The position numbers were made by a program, and so were the translations under genes. From Megaustenia siamemsis (taxonomy: Eukaryota; Mollusca; Gastropoda; Stylommatophora; Ariophantidae), in the NCBI GenBank assembly GCA_032433765.1, contig JAVIAB010000025.1, forward strand, positions 38,881,348 through 38,945,347: DNA of 64,000 nt, read 5' to 3'. The notes beneath the pieces were generated by a model. The model did not search any database and was not told the origin of the DNA. It was given only the letters and a program-made list of their open reading frames with translations. Within the stretch, counting starts at the first letter, position 1; every line of letters starts with the position of its first letter. Positions 60,701-62,976 of this stretch are shown here, in pieces.

Positions 60701-61493
60701 TATGAACACACAGATTACAAATATAAACACACAGATTACAAATATGAACACAAAAATTACAAATATAAACACAAAGATTACAAATATTAACACAAAAATT
60801 ACAAATATAAACACACAGATTACAAATATGAACAAACATTACAAATATGAACAAACATTACAAATATGAACACACAGATTATAAATATGAACAAACATTA
60901 CAAATACGAACACACAGATTACAAATATGAACAAACATTACAAATATGAACACACAGATTACAAATATGAACAAACATTACAAATATGAACACACAGATT
61001 ACAAATATGAACAAACATTACAAATACGAACACACAGATTACAAATATAAACACAAAAATTACAAATATAAACACAACCACACAAATTACTAATATAAAC
61101 ACACAAATTACAAATATGAACACACAAATTAAACACAGATCTCAAAATCTAAATGACAGAACAGGAACAGTGGCCAGGATTTAGGTGCACATTGGTCACA
61201 TAATAACTAGGCAATAAGGCAGGTAGAATCTTATTGGTCAAAAAGTGACGGTTCAGAAGTCGATATTTATTTTTAGAGTATTTGAGAAATTCTCTCCCTT
61301 CGTGTGACAAACTAACAGACTGACATTACATATGTTGAGAATGATGTTTTAGGATCATCATCAGAGGAATGACTGTCCAGGGATGGGTAACTTACCTCAG
61401 CACGATGATGGTCTGATGTGATGATGTGTGTGACTGTCATTTCATTTTTGGTCAGTGTCCCAGTTTTGTCACAACAAATGACATCCACACAGC
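6150..61493 (-). CDS. ATP2C1: Secretory-pathway Ca2+/Mn2+ ATPase (SPCA), C-terminal 14 exons
   Basis: P-type ATPase of the PMR1/SPCA family. The family pumps Ca2+ and Mn2+ from cytosol into the Golgi lumen at the cost of ATP. Fourteen exons join in frame with GT-AG introns to give about 580 residues ending at the TAA at 6150-6152. Landmarks in order are the phosphorylation motif [10 protein letters not shown], the nucleotide-site KGA, the hinge [12 protein letters not shown], the ion-site helix segment [12 protein letters not shown], and the [19 protein letters not shown] block. The order and spacing match vertebrate ATP2C1 from its phosphorylated Asp to its C-terminus. The actuator domain and first membrane helices are not in the window. 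Introns total about 53 kb, almost all repeats. No exon carries a frameshift or internal stop, so the gene looks functional. ATP2C1 versus ATP2C2 cannot be separated here, and invertebrates usually have one SPCA gene. Confidence 0.95.
6707..9531 (+). mobile_element. RTE-like LINE, nearly full-length, young
   Basis: A non-LTR retrotransposon flanked by a perfect 12-bp target-site duplication, accgtaaacaaa, at 6695-6706 and 9532-9543. The 3' end is a short agaagaagaagaag tail. The 5' end is truncated inside the endonuclease domain; the element's first codons read [14 protein letters not shown]. The ORF is intact from there to the stop, so the insertion is recent. It sits on the plus strand, antisense to the ATPase, inside its last intron. 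Confidence 0.93.
6732..9512 (+). CDS. LINE endonuclease-reverse transcriptase (5'-truncated ORF)
   Basis: 926 codons without interruption. The frame stays open upstream to 6702, and position 6732 is a TTG codon and not a true start. Residues 1-200 are the C-terminal part of an AP-type endonuclease, with GDLNAK at about 100-105 and SDHHLL at about 195-200. A Lys/Glu-rich linker follows to about 400. The reverse transcriptase core carries [11 protein letters not shown] (about 430), [34 protein letters not shown] and the catalytic FADD at about 670-673. The C-terminus has [14 protein letters not shown] and GRPRNSWRR. This layout is typical of RTE-like elements. The missing N-terminal endonuclease residues make this copy incompetent for normal target cleavage by itself, although its reverse transcriptase may be active. 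Confidence 0.92.
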   Translation: MNTGEMILSSGHQEPGAQHSEGVAIMLSKNAQKTLIEWEAVGPRLVRATFRTTKNKIKLHIIQCYAPTNDKDDSVKDDFYKQLQCQMDARRAKDIIILMGDLNAKVGSDNRGFEEIMGKHGLGDINENGEIFVNFCALNQMSLGGTIFQHKRIHKATWVSPDHRTENQIDHICINNKFKSSLQDVKVYRGADIASDHHLLLAKLKIKLKRYTTTNKGRTYFNVGFLKEQGIKDKFAVTISNKYQVLQQLENTINIEDHWKQVKNIWKETCEETLGKRERQNKAWMTAETLDKIKERKNKKADINKSKTRSNKAKTQEAYTEVNKEVRRCIKRDKRKYIDELAKEAEEAANKGNMKELYNSTKKLGGKYKQINAFIKDKKGNLLSNIKEQMERWKEHFEELLNRPGANNPPDILPAEEELHVNCGKPSKEEIMKAIKLLKDGKATGPDEIPSEAIKADIITSTKMLHNLLDKIWEREEIPKDWREGYMIKLPKKGSLQECTNYRGIMLLSVPGKILGRIILERLKEAIEKHLRDEQAGFRKNRSCADQITTLRIIVEQSLELKSPLYIGFIDYEKAFDSLDRRMLWKLLSHYGIPIKFINLIKTMYEGTKCSVVHEGQLTEAFEIRTGVRQGCLLSPFLFLLAIDGIMKITQNNRNGIQWSLTKQLDDLDFADDIALLSHSHQQMQDKMSILDERSQQLGLKINRDKTNIMRINAVGNNQIKLGEIPLLDVQSYIYLGSNIDKEGGTENDTKIRISKARGAFIALGNIWKSKEIRLNTKIQIFNSNVKSVLLYGCETWRITKLTITKVQTFINGCLRRIKGWKWQDKVTNVELWKCTGQIPVDKEIQRRRWRWIGHTLRKPTESITQQALFWNPQGKRQRGRPRNSWRRQIEAEMKMMGKTWNDLKRIAKNRTTWKVFVEDLCSTGS
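10985..11440. repeat. 41-bp minisatellite
   Basis: About ten copies of a 41-bp unit with ataacagtccagaacac and gtaaacttttataatg. Some copies have an extra atgat block. It lies in the intron between exons 13 and 14. Confidence 0.92.
11752..11893 (-). CDS. ATP2C1: SPCA exon 13
   Basis: Acceptor tatatacaacag before 11893; donor CAG|gtaaac after 11752, leaving phase 1. It encodes [19 protein letters not shown], then [20 protein letters not shown] and QTEALYLS. This matches the human segment with [18 protein letters not shown] sequence between the penultimate and last membrane helices. The 28-bp array starts about 12 bases upstream of its acceptor. Confidence 0.95.
11905..25075. repeat. 13-kb minisatellite, 28-bp unit with higher-order structure
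   Basis: About 460 tandem units of 28 bp (ggctaagataggttacatg plus ataatgtga). Main variants are ggg/ggc before taag, gatctg, gatcag, and a distinct aaaacttaaattacataa type. Shortened units lacking one ataat also occur. Variant blocks recur in the same order, giving periods of about 1.03-1.2 kb and about 4.19 kb. It fills nearly the whole intron between exons 12 and 13. One SINE is inserted at 13765-14016. Confidence 0.97.
13765..14016 (-). mobile_element. tRNA-derived SINE, copy 3, inside the 28-bp array
   Basis: Full SINE in minus orientation, flanked by a 12-bp target duplication, gaggataagata, at 13753-13764 and 14017-14028. The same array context without the SINE occurs near 17235, 18445, 21435, 22635 and 23665. 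Those are paralogous empty sites that confirm the insertion boundaries. Confidence 0.95.
25170..25265 (-). CDS. ATP2C1: SPCA exon 12
   Basis: Acceptor ccctacctacag before 25265; donor TAT|gtaagt after 25170. Thirty-two in-frame codons encode [20 protein letters not shown], then [12 protein letters not shown]. This is one of the most conserved SPCA blocks, a lumenal loop followed by a membrane helix. Human ATP2C1 has [20 protein letters not shown] at the same place. Confidence 0.97.
25312..25850. repeat. 49-bp minisatellite
   Basis: About eleven copies of a 49-bp unit with gacatagaacatatatttg and gggagacggaactacagg. It starts about 45 bases upstream of the acceptor of exon 12. Confidence 0.95.
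25857..26480. mobile_element. piggyBac-like MITE, uninterrupted copy
   Basis: Both ends are TTAA. The left end reads ttaacggtggattacaata and the right end reads gtatcgcagttaagggttaa. At about 624 bp it represents the intact length of the family. It has no ORF. A C run at 25946-25955 and the block ccggtgaccc are shared with the other copies. Confidence 0.75.
26750..26950. repeat. 28-bp minisatellite (aagtccagtttagccac)
   Basis: About seven diverged units of roughly 28 bp. They are unrelated in sequence to the 28-bp array at 11905-25075. Confidence 0.9.
27250..27610 (-). mobile_element. LINE 3' relic
   Basis: Minus-strand translation with interruptions gives [32 protein letters not shown] and [10 protein letters not shown]. 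This is the typical LINE C-terminal tail (GHVKR ... GRPR.W). It has decayed stops. Confidence 0.7.
27666..27813 (-). CDS. ATP2C1: SPCA exon 11
   Basis: Acceptor gacactttcag before 27813; donor GAG|gtcagt after 27666. It encodes (S)[20 protein letters not shown], then [29 protein letters not shown]. The first part is the cytosolic loop GVEPVD...PPR conserved in SPCA, followed by a membrane helix. The run of five Ile codons is an ATC microsatellite inside the coding helix. The exon was too short and split to show as a long ORF. Confidence 0.93.
27880..28960. repeat. 40-bp minisatellite
   Basis: About 27 units of 40 bp with aaatgagaatcagaatgac and aaaagagaaaactaatga. On the transcribed strand the unit is a long pyrimidine-rich tract (ttttctcttttgtcattctg). 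The array begins about 65 bases upstream of the exon 11 acceptor. Confidence 0.95.
29095..29540 (-). mobile_element. LINE 3' relic
   Basis: The minus strand gives [20 protein letters not shown], then [12 protein letters not shown] and further on [20 protein letters not shown]. It is the same family as the relics at 38906-39180 and 49545-49850 (LTYGSKS...[12 protein letters not shown]...FGHIMRR). It has decayed frames. Confidence 0.78.
29605..30462. repeat. 20-bp minisatellite abutting exon 10 donor
   Basis: About 43 units of 20 bp (agagaaaggtgatgaacata), with three insertions of cgtgaa. It runs to within about seven bases of the exon 10 5' splice site. Because 60 nt is three units, all three minus-strand frames stay open and produce false ORFs of 225-267 residues. 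Confidence 0.95.
30470..30586 (-). CDS. ATP2C1: SPCA exon 10
   Basis: Acceptor ccttcctgtgcag before 30586; donor AAAG|gttagg after 30470. It encodes [20 protein letters not shown], then [18 protein letters not shown]. It covers membrane helices 5-6 with the conserved N and D of the ion-binding site in [11 protein letters not shown]. Minisatellites abut it on both sides. Confidence 0.97.
30599..31155. repeat. 43-bp minisatellite carrying copies of the exon 10 acceptor
   Basis: Seven good 43-bp units (tctgtctgtgatacaatc, ttatactgaaaggggaaa, tactagc), then shorter diverged units of about 32-35 bp. The first unit is continuous with the exon 10 splice acceptor: gcacaggaagggaagatatt at the exon aligns with ctgaaaggggaaatact in the units. 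On the transcribed strand each unit reads tttcccctttcag, a good decoy acceptor. Confidence 0.92.
31250..31318 (-). CDS. ATP2C1: SPCA exon 9
   Basis: Acceptor cttgtccaacag before 31318; donor AGCAC|gtaagt after 31250. It encodes [20 protein letters not shown] plus LS. This is the conserved stalk region entering membrane helix 5 (human [20 protein letters not shown]). The first codon is shared with exon 8 and the last with exon 10. Confidence 0.96.
31440..32052 (+). mobile_element. Relative of the foldback element, interrupted by a SINE
   Basis: Left part aagctacagtaaagctgat matches 51496-51515 (aagctgcagtaaagctgaat). Right part, gttcctgctgaaggcctatt followed by gagctgaaac, matches one arm of the palindrome at 51453-51735. 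The SINE at 31613-31865 sits between the two. It carries a GT-rich stretch absent from the palindromic copy, so this may be closer to the full element. Type uncertain; the arm motif recalls Penelope-like element ends. Confidence 0.55.
31613..31865 (-). mobile_element. tRNA-derived SINE, copy 4
   Basis: Minus orientation. A 13-bp target duplication with one mismatch is present (attactcattgta at 31600-31612, attactcaatgta at 31866-31878). A and B box regions are recognisable but carry substitutions. Confidence 0.92.
32138..32548. repeat. 12/13-bp minisatellite
   Basis: Irregular alternation of aagacaataacc (12), aagacaataacac (13) and shorter aagacaataac units. Three overlapping minus-strand ORFs of 158-183 residues are periodic artefacts. 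Confidence 0.95.
32580..33105 (+). mobile_element. LINE 3' relic
   Basis: The frame at 32609-32965 is open for 118 codons: [20 protein letters not shown], then [40 protein letters not shown] and RGRPRKR. A continuation in another frame gives [19 protein letters not shown]. This is the C-terminal end of a LINE ORF2 (thumb and tail). The same family gave the relic at 3380-3520. Confidence 0.85.
33130..33630 (+). mobile_element. LINE 3' relic ending in a GAAA microsatellite
   Basis: Broken frames read [18 protein letters not shown] and then [19 protein letters not shown]. It is the same tail region as 32580-33105 but another family or an older copy. A similar fragment is at 63240-63400. The 3' end merges into the (GAAA)n run at 33637-33708. 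Confidence 0.7.
33637..33708. repeat. (GAAA)n microsatellite
   Basis: About 18 uninterrupted gaaa units, probably grown from the 3' tail of the adjacent LINE relic. Confidence 0.97.
33745..33911 (-). CDS. ATP2C1: SPCA exon 8
   Basis: Acceptor cttgtaaccag before 33911; donor TATCTT|gtgagt after 33745. It encodes [20 protein letters not shown], then [20 protein letters not shown] and [15 protein letters not shown]. It contains the P-domain signature TGDGVNDA, whose Asp residues bind Mg2+, and the MGQTGTDV...[10 protein letters not shown] block. Highly conserved with all key residues present. Confidence 0.98.
33967..34685. repeat. 32-bp minisatellite
   Basis: About 22 units of 32 bp (aacaacaaaaatataagtg, aatctctgagact). 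Units differ mainly by gact/ggct. It starts about 55 bases upstream of the exon 8 acceptor. Confidence 0.95.
34960..35258. repeat. 39-bp minisatellite
   Basis: Seven to eight units of 39 bp (ttagtcaacctgggggtc, ttggggcaccactgaca) preceded by a G run at 34951-34965. Thirty-nine is a multiple of three, so both strands are open (87 and 113 codons). The protein-like repeats are not evidence of a gene. Confidence 0.95.
35490..35800 (+). mobile_element. LINE 3' relic
   Basis: Plus-strand fragments [12 protein letters not shown] and then [12 protein letters not shown], followed by sequence like ggtggacatgtgaaaagac (G-H-V-K-R) and cagacgaggcagagacagac. This is the usual LINE C-terminal order with several frame breaks. 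Confidence 0.65.
35830..35975 (-). mobile_element. Foldback-element arm, single copy
   Basis: The plus strand reads aaatggtatgttagaagcc, then tacgtgattagtagacggc and aacgtttcggcccaatag. This matches one arm of the palindrome at 51453-51735. Here the arm is followed by aacaaaaaacacacacac instead of the second arm. Confidence 0.7.
36218..36366 (-). CDS. ATP2C1: SPCA exon 7
   Basis: Acceptor tctatcctgctag before 36366; donor GTTAAG|gtaaac after 36218. It encodes [20 protein letters not shown], then [20 protein letters not shown] and PRHKLKIVK. It covers the P-domain/N-domain region with the conserved FYRVTPRHK motif (human FYRASPRHK). The 45-bp array starts about 25 bases upstream of the acceptor. 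Confidence 0.96.
36391..38608. repeat. 45-bp minisatellite
   Basis: About 47 units of 45 bp (gatgtgtgagtcagagaag, tggacaacaaactggagag, gtgtgaa). It is split by a unique 60-bp segment at about 38040-38100, which recurs at about 38608-38662 after the second block. Forty-five nt keeps long ORFs open on both strands (up to 297 codons). On the transcribed strand each unit contains cctctccag, a possible decoy acceptor. Confidence 0.96.
38906..39180 (-). mobile_element. LINE 3' relic
   Basis: The plus strand resembles 29095-29540 (tcatgtctctccacaacttt, tctcattacatggtcaaaaa, gattgtttcttctaatattg). It is the minus-strand LINE C-terminal tail family. No intact frame. Confidence 0.65.
39185..40715. repeat. 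25-bp minisatellite
   Basis: Units of 25 bp and related lengths (agagggatggataaggagg, gaacag) over 1.5 kb. Three 25-bp units equal 25 codons, so three minus-strand ORFs of 513-669 codons remain open. The longest only contains a real exon (exon 6) by read-through. Confidence 0.96.
40786..40908. repeat. (GAT/GGT)n microsatellite
   Basis: Imperfect gat/ggt trinucleotide run directly downstream of the exon 6 donor. It produces a His run when translated on the minus strand and is intronic. Confidence 0.95.
40941..41111 (-). CDS. ATP2C1: SPCA exon 6
   Basis: Acceptor ctttctccag before 41111; donor GTTT|gtgagt after 40941. It encodes [20 protein letters not shown], then [20 protein letters not shown] and [16 protein letters not shown]. 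It carries the hinge DPPR and MLTGD motifs of P-type ATPases (human IIDPPR...KMITGD). Confidence 0.97.
41140..41300 (-). mobile_element. Old SINE relic
   Basis: Diverged minus-oriented sequence: gacgtattggggatatagtg and ggctgggtgaactgtgaagc match gtggcgtatagggaatatgg and ggctgggtgaacccggaagc of the SINE family. No target duplication remains. Confidence 0.55.
41301..41794. other. Intron, mostly unrecognised
   Basis: The part at 41640-41790 may be an old dispersed repeat with a B-box-like ggttctggattc. It runs into the 31-bp array. The rest is AT-rich with nothing recognised. Confidence 0.4.
41795..42185. repeat. 31-bp minisatellite
   Basis: About 12-13 units of 31 bp (gggtagtgagatctgatg, tctagccctctct). 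In reverse orientation the unit matches part of the dispersed repeat at 4380-4570 and 52305-52450 (gacatcagatctcac). Confidence 0.95.
42383..43544 (+). mobile_element. GATA-tailed RTE-like LINE, 5'-truncated, copy 1
   Basis: Flanked by a 12-bp target duplication, aatgaaaatggt, at 42371-42382 and 43545-43556. It encodes [43 protein letters not shown] and [11 protein letters not shown], then [14 protein letters not shown]. At least five stop codons interrupt it (for example after [10 protein letters not shown] and TTRDT), so it is dead. It ends ggtcggctacggctcaaaag then gatagatag. The insertion ends six bases from the exon 5 splice donor. Confidence 0.93.
43563..43716 (-). CDS. ATP2C1: SPCA exon 5
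   Basis: Acceptor gtttgtgctccacag before 43716; donor TTAGAG|gtctgc after 43563. It encodes [20 protein letters not shown], then [20 protein letters not shown] and [11 protein letters not shown]. It contains the nucleotide-binding-domain KGA motif (FLKGALERV; human FMKGAYEQV). A LINE is inserted in the intron within seven bases of the donor. Confidence 0.96.
44067..44341 (+). mobile_element. Short non-autonomous element with GATA tail, copy 2
   Basis: Close copy of 5571-5841 with the same start (cctgtgtgttacc), body (aggcatgtcgtaagaggcg) and 3' end (cgtcttcggctcgaaagg plus gatagata). Two copies with identical ends support a mobile element. Confidence 0.82.
44578..44829 (-). mobile_element. 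tRNA-derived SINE, copy 5
   Basis: Minus orientation. A 14-bp target duplication, catatataacaata, lies at 44564-44577 and 44830-44843. A few short deletions relative to other copies, for example in the gtattacgcc block. Confidence 0.93.
44850..45380 (+). mobile_element. LINE relic with RNase H domain
   Basis: Frames give [20 protein letters not shown] and YILSD, then [38 protein letters not shown]. This is an RNase H fold with the E (ELMA), D (LSD) and final D (ERVDRLA) of the active site. The order and downstream sequence fit the C-terminal RNase H of a non-LTR element. Frameshifts and stops make it a relic. It is a different LINE clade from the RTE-like elements nearby. Confidence 0.8.
45410..45800. 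repeat. 40-bp AT-rich minisatellite
   Basis: About ten units of 40 bp (cagacaatatatataaaatt, agctgcagcatatataaata), many with one- or two-base indels. It lies about 46 bases downstream of the exon 4 donor. Confidence 0.94.
45847..45951 (-). CDS. ATP2C1: SPCA exon 4
   Basis: Acceptor ctctctttcag before 45951. It encodes [20 protein letters not shown], then [15 protein letters not shown]. It matches the N-domain block PFSSEQKWMAVKC of human SPCA1. Two donors lie nine bases apart, GAG|gttgat at 45856 and GAG|gtcaat at 45847. Either keeps the frame, with or without VDE. The C-to-E region here is shorter than in human ATP2C1. Confidence 0.9.
46080..47060 (+). mobile_element. piggyBac-like MITE, partial, carrying a LINE
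   Basis: The left end ttaatgcaagattacaacac is followed by the LINE at 46113-46818. After it comes MITE body sequence: gggaattcaac, tttcccccttcctta, ttgctttcggtgacccc and gatgttggatt. I could not find the right TTAA end, so the right border is approximate. Confidence 0.6.
46113..46818 (-). mobile_element. GATA-tailed RTE-like LINE, copy 2 (3' end)
   Basis: Minus orientation. The open stretch of 104 codons reads [20 protein letters not shown], then [20 protein letters not shown] and [15 protein letters not shown]. The tail ctatctatctat is at 46113. It is flanked by a 12-bp target duplication with one mismatch (ttcgcaaaattt at 46101-46112, ttcacaaaattt at 46819-46830). The tail is in better frame than the copy at 42383-43544. 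Confidence 0.92.
47061..48811. other. Intron 3-4, mostly unrecognised
   Basis: AT-rich. About 47060-47170 resembles the LINE relic at 52770-53140 (gaagatacatgtcctcag). From 47280 to 48800 I see no exon, tandem array or repeat shared within the window. This is the only intron without a minisatellite. Confidence 0.5.
48812..48901 (-). CDS. ATP2C1: SPCA exon 3
   Basis: Acceptor ccattctcctag before 48901; donor ATGAAG|gtcggt after 48812 (a weak donor). Thirty codons encode [20 protein letters not shown], then [10 protein letters not shown]. It matches the human [22 protein letters not shown] block of the N domain. Reading phase is preserved on both sides. Confidence 0.95.
48919..49380. repeat. 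20-bp minisatellite
   Basis: About 23 units of 20 bp (agacagggtgtgtcatcaat), with attaat/atcaat variants. It starts 17 bases upstream of the exon 3 acceptor. Transcribed-strand units lack AG in most copies. Confidence 0.95.
49545..49850 (+). mobile_element. LINE 3' relic
   Basis: Reads LTYGSKS, then [24 protein letters not shown] and [20 protein letters not shown]. Same family as 29095-29540. It is one of the better preserved relics (75 open codons). Confidence 0.8.
49851..50112. repeat. About 29-bp minisatellite repeating the exon 2 donor
   Basis: Eight to nine units (cctaccttacaccacactca, caacactga). On the transcribed strand they read gtaaggtaggtcagtgttg. The intron starts GAG|gtaaggtaggtcagtg, so the first unit begins at the 5' splice site and later units repeat it, some with a full GAG|GTAGGT match. 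Confidence 0.9.
50114..50218 (-). CDS. ATP2C1: SPCA exon 2
   Basis: Acceptor gtctatatttcag before 50218; donor GAG|gtaagg after 50114. Thirty-five codons encode [20 protein letters not shown], then [20 protein letters not shown] follows the phosphorylation exon as in human SPCA1 (TGVGYNQFGEV). The second half is less conserved. Arrays derived from both of its splice sites flank it directly. Confidence 0.93.
50219..50615. repeat. 29-bp minisatellite repeating the exon 2 acceptor
   Basis: About 13 units (agaagctgaaatatagactt, aactttaat). The transcribed strand of each unit reads ctatatttcag, identical to the true acceptor of exon 2. The first unit is the real intron 3' end. Most units keep the CAG, so there are about ten potential upstream acceptors. 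Confidence 0.93.
50627..51230 (+). mobile_element. piggyBac-like MITE, copy between two related arrays
   Basis: Contains agtaaaaattaccacttc, ggggaatttgacaggc, ccggtgacccctgagtg and a right end gatcgtaatcgaggattaa. The left TTAA is lost. It separates the 29-bp array from the 43-bp array, both of which derive from exon 2, so it may have split one repeat tract. Confidence 0.7.
51231..52315. repeat. 43-bp minisatellite containing the start of exon 2
   Basis: About 19 units of 43 bp (agcagccaacatcagtcag, ttgaaatatagactgga, ctacaat). The unit aligns with ctacagtagccaaccccag then tcagctgaaatatagac at 50195-50228. That region is the first 26 bases of exon 2 and its 3' splice site. In the copies the acceptor CAG has become CAA. 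The foldback element at 51453-51735 interrupts the array. Confidence 0.93.
51453..51735. mobile_element. Foldback element with 99-nt near-perfect arms
   Basis: The left arm at about 51519-51618 and the right arm at 51636-51734 are inverted copies with only about one mismatch, around a 17-nt loop. A single-copy 65-bp leader precedes them. A 13-bp target duplication, actacaatagcag, lies at 51440-51452 and 51736-51748, inserted in the 43-bp array. Arms contain ctgaaggcctattgagccg followed by aaacg. Single arms occur at 31440-32052, 35830-35975 and 63705-63810. Confidence 0.9.
52316..52470. repeat. Dispersed repeat (relative of 4380-4570)
   Basis: Shares aagggttcttcaa, a catggcctcc block and gacatcagatctcac with 4380-4570. 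It flanks the 43-bp array. Confidence 0.55.
52490..52750 (+). mobile_element. Old SINE relic with internal duplication
   Basis: Contains ggtttaatcctgatcaacgg and cttccagcttgacccagcc, then tcggatttttttt and gtaaagtggcac. This is the SINE body in plus orientation, diverged. The segment from 52569 is duplicated from 52668 (about 99 bp). Confidence 0.7.
52770..53140 (-). mobile_element. LINE 3' relic
   Basis: Minus-strand pieces read [20 protein letters not shown], then [18 protein letters not shown] and [10 protein letters not shown]. This is the typical C-terminal GRPRR tail of a LINE. It has decayed frames. Confidence 0.75.
53324..59935. repeat. 6.6-kb array of a 104-bp unit
   Basis: About 63 units of 104 bp (gagtaggtggactaggacc, ctgacacaagccatcggc, cactgacagcttccagctc). 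It is relatively GC-rich against its AT-rich surroundings. Eight units carry an 8-bp insertion (gctgtgcggctgtggg) at 54221, 55061, 55589, 56741, 57581, 58213, 58845 and 59373. Stops close all frames. It lies in the intron between exons 1 and 2. Confidence 0.97.
60105..60345. repeat. Diverged single-unit relative of the 104-bp array and its flank
   Basis: Aligns with the left flank and first unit at 53205-53420: ttggccagac/ttggccaggc, gttaaactgtttctg/ggttagtctgtttctag, then ggatcaccaatcctggcag and aagccattagctatgag. It is an unexpanded copy of the sequence that seeded the array. Confidence 0.8.
60480..61140. repeat. 17-20-bp minisatellite
   Basis: About 35 irregular units (acacagattacaaatatga and acaaacattacaaatatga). 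The 66-codon minus ORF is a periodic artefact. It lies about 250 bases downstream of the exon 1 donor. Confidence 0.93.
61396..61493 (-). CDS. ATP2C1: SPCA exon 1 of this window (phosphorylation site)
   Basis: Acceptor gtctttgtctgacag before 61493; donor GCTGAG|gtaagt after 61396. It encodes (G)[18 protein letters not shown], then [14 protein letters not shown]. The Asp of DKTGT is the residue phosphorylated in the pump cycle. Human SPCA1 has [20 protein letters not shown] here. It is the most 5' exon present; upstream exons lie beyond 64000 on the minus strand. Confidence 0.98.
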
Positions 61494-61507
61494 CTGTCAG
61501 ACAAAGA

Positions 61508-61580
61508 CATCCATGATAAGAACAAGCATCAAACATGATAAGAACAAGCATCAAACATGATAAGAACAAGCATCAAACAA
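61508..61580. repeat. Short repeat at the exon 1 acceptor
   Basis: Three copies of catgataagaacaagcatca (about 23-bp period) begin about 15 bases upstream of the acceptor. On the transcribed strand they read gatgcttgttcttatcatg, an expansion of the pyrimidine-rich intron end. Confidence 0.9.
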
Positions 61581-61722
61581 CGACAAGCTGGACAAAAAAA
61601 AATTGGGAAAGAACCAATAAAATCAACATATTAAACCCTGGATTACAATACCTAGCTATGAATCACGTGTTTATGAAACGTTTGTAAAAATTACAAGCAC
61701 TAATTTTGTTACTGTTACATTT

Positions 61723-62188
61723 CTATCTATCTATCCATTGACCTTTCGAGCTGTAGCCAGCCCGTAGGGCATAGACCAAGATACTCCTTCTCTTATCTAA
61801 ATTTTTTGTTCTAGCAGTTTTCAATTCTTTTAAAGATATTTTATCAAATCTCACCATTTGTCTCTGTTCTGTGCAAGCAGCTATATCTTATTGAGGGAGC
61901 AGATTCCTGCTGCTCTTGCCTCTCTCATCAATGTTCTTCTCAGTGTCTCTCCGGGTCTTCCTCTTTTCCTCTTACCTGTTGTTTCCCACATGAGGGCTTG
62001 CTTTGCTATTTGGTTATTATCTCTCCCCATCACATGTCCAACATATGACCATCACCTTTTCTTGATTACTGAAGATATTAGTGGTTGATTGGCGATTTCT
62101 CTAATTTCCTCGTTTGTTTTGAATTCGTTCCACGCTATACCAAGTATTTTCCTTAGACATTTATTTTCAAATGCGTTCAACTTTACAT
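61723..62188 (-). mobile_element. GATA-tailed LINE, copy 3 (3' end)
   Basis: Minus orientation with a ctatctatctat tail at 61723. A perfect 14-bp target duplication, ttactgttacattt, lies at 61709-61722 and 62189-62202. The ORF is decayed relative to copy 2. Confidence 0.93.
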
Positions 62189-62577
62189 TTACTGTTACAT
62201 TTGGAGCTTGAAAAATAGTATTTTCTTTGAACTTTTGCTACACAACTGTGTGTTTACACAAGGAGAGACATGGGAATCAGATGCGGTAATCATTTCCTGG
62301 CTTAAGTTCGATTTTTTGGCCAGAAATCATGGAGGTGTTGATTTGTCTATTCACATGTCGGCCATCAGTCCAGTCCATATGTTCAGCTTCCCTTTAGTGT
62401 CATTTGCTGCCTATCCCGTGTTACAAAGGTTTGTTTAATGTCTCGGCGACAGCCAAATAGATTTCCCCCATTATTAAAAAAAAAATGTGTTGAAAACTGG
62501 CCAATTTTATATTTAACAAAAATAACAGCCCCATTTTTATGACAACTTTGTATATTTTATGATGCGCATATTGGTTT

Positions 62578-62976
62578 TTCAGGAAAAAAACTAAGCAGAA
62601 TCATTCTGTGGAGACTTATAGAGGCCATAGAGAAACATTTGAGAGATGAACAAGCAGGTTTTAGGAAGAACAGATCATGTACTGATCAAATAACTACCTT
62701 ACGTATAATAGATGAACAAAGTTTAGAACTACAGTCCCCACTTTATATTGGATTCATAGATTACGAAAAGGCATTTGATGGTTTAGACAGAGGAATGCGT
62801 TGGAAGTTGCTGAGTCCAGGAGGAAGACCAAAATATTCCTAGAGAAGACAGATGAAAGCAGAGATGGAGATGATGGGGAAGACATGAAATGATCTTAAAA
62901 GAATGACAAGAAACAGAACGGCTTGGAAAGTGTTTGTTGCTATGCTCCACAGGGAGGGAAAGTAGAAGAAGAAGAA
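62578..62976 (+). mobile_element. RTE-like LINE with internal deletion
   Basis: Close copy of the element at 6707-9531. It matches about 8265-8505 ([20 protein letters not shown], then YEKAFDGLDRGM) and then jumps to about 9370-9531 (ggaagaccaa...agaagaag). About 860 bp, including the FADD motif, are missing. Flanking attggttt lies at 62570-62577 and 62977-62984. Confidence 0.9.

Noticed and set aside
62208..62438. A 76-codon ORF as a gene
   Set aside because: It lies entirely in MITE sequence shared with other copies.
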